64,000 nt of DNA from Eleusine coracana subsp. coracana (Eukaryota; Streptophyta; Magnoliopsida; Poales; Poaceae): NCBI GenBank assembly GCA_032690845.1, contig CM064427.1, forward strand, positions 10,861,501 to 10,925,500, in the 5' to 3' direction. Shown here in pieces: positions 59,804 to 64,000 of the stretch. The notes beneath the pieces are model-generated. The model was given only the letters and a program-made list of their open reading frames with translations. It was not told where the DNA came from and did no database searches. Both the position numbers and the translations under genes were made by a program. Position 1 is the stretch's first letter. The number at the start of each line of letters is the position of its first letter.

Positions 59804-60048
59804 TGTTGAGTTATCGACGATCGCAGGCACGTAGATCGAAGTAGAGAATGAAAACTAAAAGTAACAAGAATAGAAAAGATAAAATTTCTTATTGAATAAT
59901 TTTGATGAAATTACAAAGAGGTGTCTTCTTAATTATTTATAAAGAGAAAACCCTACTTTATATTATGCTAGAATTAGATAAAAAAACTCATATAAACCAG
60001 GAGTTCTTTTTCTAGAAGATAAGACTGACCTATAAGCATTTTATAACA
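59804..60048 (-). repeat. 5' LTR of the upstream Copia element
   Basis: Its outer edge abuts ATATG. Many A/T substitutions relative to the 3' LTR suggest C-to-T decay. Confidence 0.9.
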
Positions 60049-60558
60049 ATATGCAGTCCCATCCCGATTTATGCCACCAGTCCACCCCTGCGGATCCGCT
60101 CCCCTCGTCCTTGTCTGTTGACAGCGATTCCCAACAAACGAGCGCGGCTCCAGCTGGGCTCCCTCACGCTTGGCTCGGCTTGGAAGCTCTACTGGCTTGT
60201 GAAAAGAACAAAACAAAGATCTCGTAGATCTTCTGTGATTCAGTTGATAGAGCTTTGATCGTCCCTCCACTGACCATGCTTTTTTCGATATCCATGGGAA
60301 ACTCCAACATCCAGACTTCCGGCAATCCTCATCACAATCCACACGAATCTGCACAAAATGCGGCAGCTTGAAGAATATTGCGGCTACAGTACGCACAAAA
60401 CCAATGAATTGAATCAAATTCCACGTAAGAACAGACCCACGCTTCTCCATAAGGTCCGGCGGCTGCACGCCTCCATGCCATGCCTCACGCTGCAACCGGC
60501 GTCTTGGCTTCCTGATTTGGCGACCGGCGTCTAACCTCTTTTCTGCAGCTGTAGCCAA
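60049..60558 (-). CDS. Hypothetical open frame, cut by the upstream Copia element
   Basis: A minus-strand frame from ATG at 60558 (MATAAEKRLDAGRQIRKPRR) stays open for about 170 codons and continues a further 25 codons into the LTR (stop at 59974). It is Arg-rich with no recognisable domain. It could be a broken small gene, an exon, or a chance frame in GC-rich DNA. It is kept because of its length and the sharp end at the insertion. Confidence 0.25.
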
Positions 60559-60569
60559 GCCATTGAGGA

Positions 60570-60872
60570 TTTTTTTTTTTTTTTTTTTGAAACGAAGCCA
60601 TTGAGGATTACTATTAGGAGAGGAGGACAGGCGTTGCAGTCGTGTTTTCTGTTGAAGCGAACTGAATCGGCTCGTTTTCAGCGCTCGCTCAGAAGACGGA
60701 AGGAATCGCGGAGCCCATAAACGAACCGAGCGGATGCATTTTTATGGTAGTGAGTACTATGATGAGCTGGCTGTGGGCGGACATCCATTCGGATGCGGCC
60801 AAACGAATCCATTTTGTGGCGCACGATAGAGTTTCATTTTCTTTTCCAACTGATAAAGAACCGTGGAATTTT
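60570..60872. other. Spacer with a stray CACTA-type terminus
   Basis: It holds a poly-T tract (60570-60588) between two copies of AGCCATTGAGGATT (60554-60569, 60597-60610). TTTTTATGGTAGTG at 60739-60752 is the exact inverse of the first 14 bases of the CACTA end at 61535. No gene. Confidence 0.45.
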
Positions 60873-61185
60873 GGATGTGTTCGTTTTTTTTTTCTAAATT
60901 TTAGTTATGTTACATCAATCTTTCAAATGCAACATGGTAATTACATATGAAATTAATTACATAGCTGGAAGCTAATTTGTGAGATCTATTTAAGCTTAAC
61001 TAATTCATTATTATAAGATGTTTACTGTAGCATAATATCATTTAATCATGATCTAATTAGATTTAATAGATTTGTCTCGTCATTTAACCTAAAAATTATA
61101 TATGGAATGAGTTTTATCATATATTTATTAGTTCTAAATTCAATAAGACAGGACTAAAGTTTAATGCGCAGTAAACGAACACACC
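60873..61185. mobile_element. MITE (313 bp)
   Basis: Ends GGATGTGTTCGTTT and inverted GGTGTGTTCGTTT form TIRs, flanked by TTT on both sides (60870-60872, 61186-61188). The interior is A/T-rich and non-coding. The superfamily is uncertain; the 3-bp flank favours a PIF/Harbinger-type element. Confidence 0.7.
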
Positions 61186-61352
61186 TTTAAAGTAGCATGA
61201 CACATTCCTTCCCGACACGTGGTAGTGAAGCCTTGTAGTACAACTCTTTGTATTGTTCTTATTGTCTGTCTAATTGATGTCTTATACTTCCTTTATTATT
61301 TTGTTTTTGTTATAATTAGAACGAACAAACTAGTACAAATTTAAACTAGTTA

Positions 61353-61451
61353 CTCCTCCGTTCTGAAATTATTTTCATTAGAACAATAACTCTAGTTTAT
61401 TTTTGAACTAAAATTCTTGCCCTAACGACAATAATATCAGAATGGAGGGAG
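61353..61451. mobile_element. Stowaway MITE (99 bp)
   Basis: Ends CTCCTCCGTTCTGAAATTATT and inverted CTCCCTCCATTCTGATATTATT pair almost fully, with TA on both sides (61351-61352, 61452-61453). Confidence 0.85.
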
Positions 61452-61534
61452 TAGCTTATCCTAATGATAAAAAAAATAGAATGGATTTTATAACTCTTTA
61501 ACAAGCCACAAAAGATCGGCATGCCGGTTGCGTC

Positions 61535-62660
61535 CACTACCATAAAAACGATTTATAGCGCCACAGCCCAATTGAACATAGCGGTGGTCCAAGAAAAATC
61601 CGCCGCTATAGTTAAAAAAATATTTATAACGCCGGTCTAAAACATCATTCGCTGTTAAAGCCCACATTAGCGGCGGCCTAGAACATCACCCGCCGCTAAA
61701 GCCCACATTAGTTGTGGTCCAAAATATCACCCACCGCTAAAAACATCTCATACAACCTATTAGTCTGTGGCCCATATAAAAAGAAAGTCAACCCTAGCCC
61801 CAGCCAGCCACTCCTCCTCCTTCTCTCCCTCCCCCAGTCGTCGCCCGCCCTCCCCCAGCCGCTGCCTTCTCTCTCCCTCCCGAGCTACCGCCCCTCTCCT
61901 CCGCCTCTTCCTCCCCCTCCCCTCGGCCACGACGCCCTCCCCTCTCTACCACGCCATCCCTCTCCTCCGCATCTTCCTCCCGCTCCCCTCAGCCGCAACG
62001 CCCTCCCCTCTCCCCCACGATGCCCTCCTCCATCTCTTCCTCCCGCTCTCCTCAGCCATGCCGCCCTCCCATCCGCCTCTTCCTCCCGAATCCGACGATG
62101 TGGCGACGAGATCCAGTGATGGGGTGGTCGGATCCGGGCTCTCTTGCGGGCCGGGCAGCTGCGACAGACAGCCTTGTGTGGTGGTCCGGCGCGCGAGGAG
62201 GGCCGGCACGAGGTGGCCCGACGCGTGAGGAGGTCCGGCGCCTCTTCCTTCCTCGATAATGGGTGGTGAAGCTTGATCGAGGATGCCATGGAGGAGGAGC
62301 TCGGCGATGGCGGCGCCTCCTCCCCTTCCTCCGCACTCGGCGGTGGCGAGGGCGAACGGCGCCTTCCTTCCTCCACGTCGTGGCGGCGGCTGCGAGCGAC
62401 AAATCTGGCCAGACTGCAGGCGGATCCGGCCGACGACTAGGGTTTCAGTTTTTTTTTTCTTATTTTAGTATTAACTCGTAGCGGCGGGTGACATTGTTAC
62501 CTGCCGCTACTCTGCACATTTTAACGGTGGACTATTTGGCATTTAGATAAATCACCATTGTTATATGTTATTTTTAGTTATATTTAGGTAGCGGCGGAAT
62601 GCCATACTCGTCACTATATTACTTTTTTAACCACTGTTATAGGCTGTTTTTCTGGTAATG
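61535..62660. mobile_element. Non-autonomous CACTA element (1126 bp) with gene-like insert
   Basis: Left end CACTACCATAAAAACG, right end inverted CATTACCAGAAAAACA. TAGCGGCGG-type subterminal units occur near both ends (61578-61735, 62478-62640). Flanks GTC and GCC are a possible 3-bp duplication. A very C-rich block (61785-62100) followed by a G-rich block to 62440 resembles a captured gene leader and first exon. No transposase. It belongs to the same TIR family as the 30192 element. Confidence 0.72.
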
Positions 62661-62819
62661 GCCGCCCACCGCTGGATGAAAGCCAAACTGGTTTAAGCTT
62701 CCGGGTCAATATTCTATTGCGAAACGTGCTCAATCAAGGTCTTATAGTAAACACAAAGTCAGGTAACGCCTCCAACCACTGACAGTTGACTGCATCAATA
62801 AACTCTCTAATCATAGATC

Positions 62820-62833
62820 TGACGTCATATATA
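62820..62833 (+). promoter_or_regulatory. TGACGTCA next to a TATA box
   Basis: TGACGTCA (62820-62827) is directly followed by TATATA (62828-62833), about 660 bp before the transporter ATG. The palindrome is a classic bZIP/TGA-factor site. A long leader, perhaps with a 5' UTR intron, would be implied. Confidence 0.5.
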
Positions 62834-62842
62834 GGCAGTCCT

Positions 62843-63020
62843 AAATTCGTGGCCACGCTAACAGCAAAAGAGGACCACTAGGGACCTGCAAATGATTAAT
62901 AAAACTGTCGCGAGCACCAACAGGGACCCGAAGCAAATTCGTGGGCTCATGGCCACGCTAACAGCAATCGCTTGCTCGCACTCTCGCTCGCCGCAGCAAA
63001 TTCGTGGCCACGCTAACCGT
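62843..63020 (+). repeat. Three copies of a 25-30-bp unit in the transporter leader
   Basis: AAATTCGTGGCCACGCTAAC occurs at 62843-62862. A variant at 62936-62965 has an extra GGCTCATG, and a copy at 62998-63017 reads the same up to CTAAC. They lie 60-95 bp apart. Confidence 0.75.
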
Positions 63021-63494
63021 GACAAGCAAATTCACACACCTACTCGCTCGCTCACCGCAGGCAACCAGCAATTGCTTGGCCTCCACCGAGTCGTCTCTAT
63101 CCGCCTGTCCTTGTCTTTCGGTTCACAATCACGCGGGGCATCACAATTTTCTACTAATCCTCATCCTGCTCTGGCCATTTCTCGCGCTAATCCAGACCAC
63201 TTCCGTCGCTTCAACGGAAGGGAATCCTGTCCCCAACCAATCCCAAGTCGTCGCTTGGTTCTCTGTATCTCCGCTTCTGTTCCGCGAGATTCTCGCTTTT
63301 GTTTGTTCCTTGGTGCCGGGGTGCCCGCAAGTTCTGTGGAGTTCTTGAATCGCTGAGCATTAGGAATCGGTCCCTGTTGCCAAAAATCCTCTCTTTGCAG
63401 TCCTTTGCTTCGATCCTGAAAAAGCTTGCATTTTCCTGTCCGATTTCTTTTAGCAGAGCACAAGAATCTGATTACTCTGCTCCTCAAATTAAAG

Positions 63495-63897
63495 ATGACC
63501 ATGGGCGGCGCTGCTGAGGGCAGCGAGCCGCTGCTCCCCACGAAGCGGGAGGGCCCGGCAGCGGAGGGGGAGGAGGCCGCGTTCCACGAGTTCAACGGCG
63601 CCTCCTTCCCCGGCGCGGTCTTCAACCTGTCAACCACCATCGTCGGCGCGGGAATCATGGCGCTGCCGGCCACCATGAAGGTGCTCGGCCTGGTCCCAGG
63701 CCTCGTCATGATCATGCTCGCCGCGCTCCTCACCGACGCCTCCATCGAGCTGCTCGTGCGGTTCAGCGGCGTCGTGGGCGCGCGCTCCTACGGCGGCGTC
63801 ATGGGGGACGCCTTCGGGTGGTGGGGAAGGAGGCTGCTCCAGGTCTGCGTTGTCATCAACAACGTTGGCGTCATGATCGTGTACATGATCATTATTG
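63495..63897 (+). CDS. Amino-acid transporter (AAAP/AVT6-like), first exon; gene runs off the window
   Basis: Membrane transporter of the amino acid/auxin permease (SLC38-like) family, which moves neutral or acidic amino acids, often across the tonoplast. The ATG at 63495 (MTMGGAAEGSEPLLP; a second ATG at 63501) begins an acidic N-terminal tail with an LLP motif. TM1 follows with the family signature NLSTTIVGAGIMALP (residues about 43-57), then TM2 (VLGLVPGLVMIMLAALLTDA), then SYGGVMGDAFGWWG, and TM3 (CVVINNVGVMIVYMIIIG). The exon ends in phase 1 at 63897 before GTAATT. GC-rich, unlike the A/T-rich flanks. No defect seen. This is the only intact host gene start in the window. Confidence 0.9.
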
Positions 63898-64000
63898 GTA
63901 ATTAAACTCATCTCTTATTTGGGCGCAGCCTGAATTTTGATTCAGTACTTGTGGTTAATGTATATGCTCATTGGAAATGTCTCAGGATTGCGGTTGTTTT
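63898..64000 (+). other. First intron of the transporter (partial)
   Basis: Donor GTAATT at 63898; A/T-rich sequence continues to the window edge without an acceptor. Confidence 0.7.

Larger units (their letters stand above)
54889..60048 (-). mobile_element. Decayed Ty1/Copia element upstream of the host gene
   Basis: Short LTRs at 54889-55129 (241 bp, 3' LTR) and 59804-60048 (245 bp, 5' LTR) begin TGTTGAG and end TAACA. Flanks ATGTG (54884-54888) and ATATG (60049-60053) are a 5-bp duplication with one change. The polypurine tract AAGGGGGAG abuts the 3' LTR (55130-55138). The sequence next to the 5' LTR (CGCTATCAACACGCTC) is not the usual iMet primer site. Coding remains are at 55398-59652. 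Confidence 0.9.

Noticed and set aside
61712..62376. Overlapping long frames on both strands in the C/G-rich block
   Set aside because: All frames stay open because of base composition; none shows a domain. Treated as captured GC-rich DNA inside a non-autonomous CACTA.

Overview
The window is nuclear DNA of a grass (Poaceae), probably a panicoid. The evidence is nested LTR retrotransposons with tRNA-iMet primer sites, Stowaway and PIF-type MITEs, CACTA and MULE transposons, a grass-type LINE, a Helitron-like end, and host genes with GT-AG introns and GC-rich first exons. There is no bacterial gene, tRNA, rRNA or CRISPR. About 90% of the window is mobile DNA. Only two host genes are well supported, one at about 44.4-54.5 kb and one at 63.5 kb.

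Layout. 1-14170: a decayed MULE (MuDR-type) transposase, cut in its 3' part by an 11.9-kb Copia-type LTR element (2012-13886) that keeps gag but has an unrelated long ORF in place of pol and carries a nested solo LTR (6225-7731). 14307-17630: 5' LTR plus gag of another Copia-type element that has lost its 3' part. About 17640-22445: a Helitron-like segment with exon-like pieces and small MITEs. 22446-28960: a minus-strand 5'-truncated LINE, split by two solo LTRs (23666-25610 and 25921-28169) with perfect 5-bp target duplications. 29200-30165: a TIR element holding a gene fragment. 30192-43139: a CACTA element with TAT target duplications, a ruined TNP2 transposase, a second gene with a Ulp1-like protease domain, palindromic subterminal repeats and a nested 4-kb LTR (38903-42953). 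44449-54526: a minus-strand host gene interrupted by a nearly complete Copia element (44821-52049). 54889-60048: a second, more decayed Copia element just upstream of that gene. 60739-62660: MITEs and a non-autonomous CACTA. 62820-64000: promoter, leader and first exon of an amino-acid transporter that runs off the window.

How the parts relate. Insertions can be ordered because hosts rejoin when inserts are removed: MULE frame then LTR element then solo LTR; LINE then two solo LTRs; CACTA then gypsy-like LTR; host gene then Copia element. Removing the Copia element and three introns from the host gene gives a frame of exactly 766 codons.

The most unusual signal is shared by LTRs of five different families. 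Each carries its own dyad-symmetric word of 14-19 bp, mostly set out in pairs about 18-24 bp (most often 21-22 bp) apart. A second odd signal is that all eight internal stops in the 9250-11679 frame are TAG.
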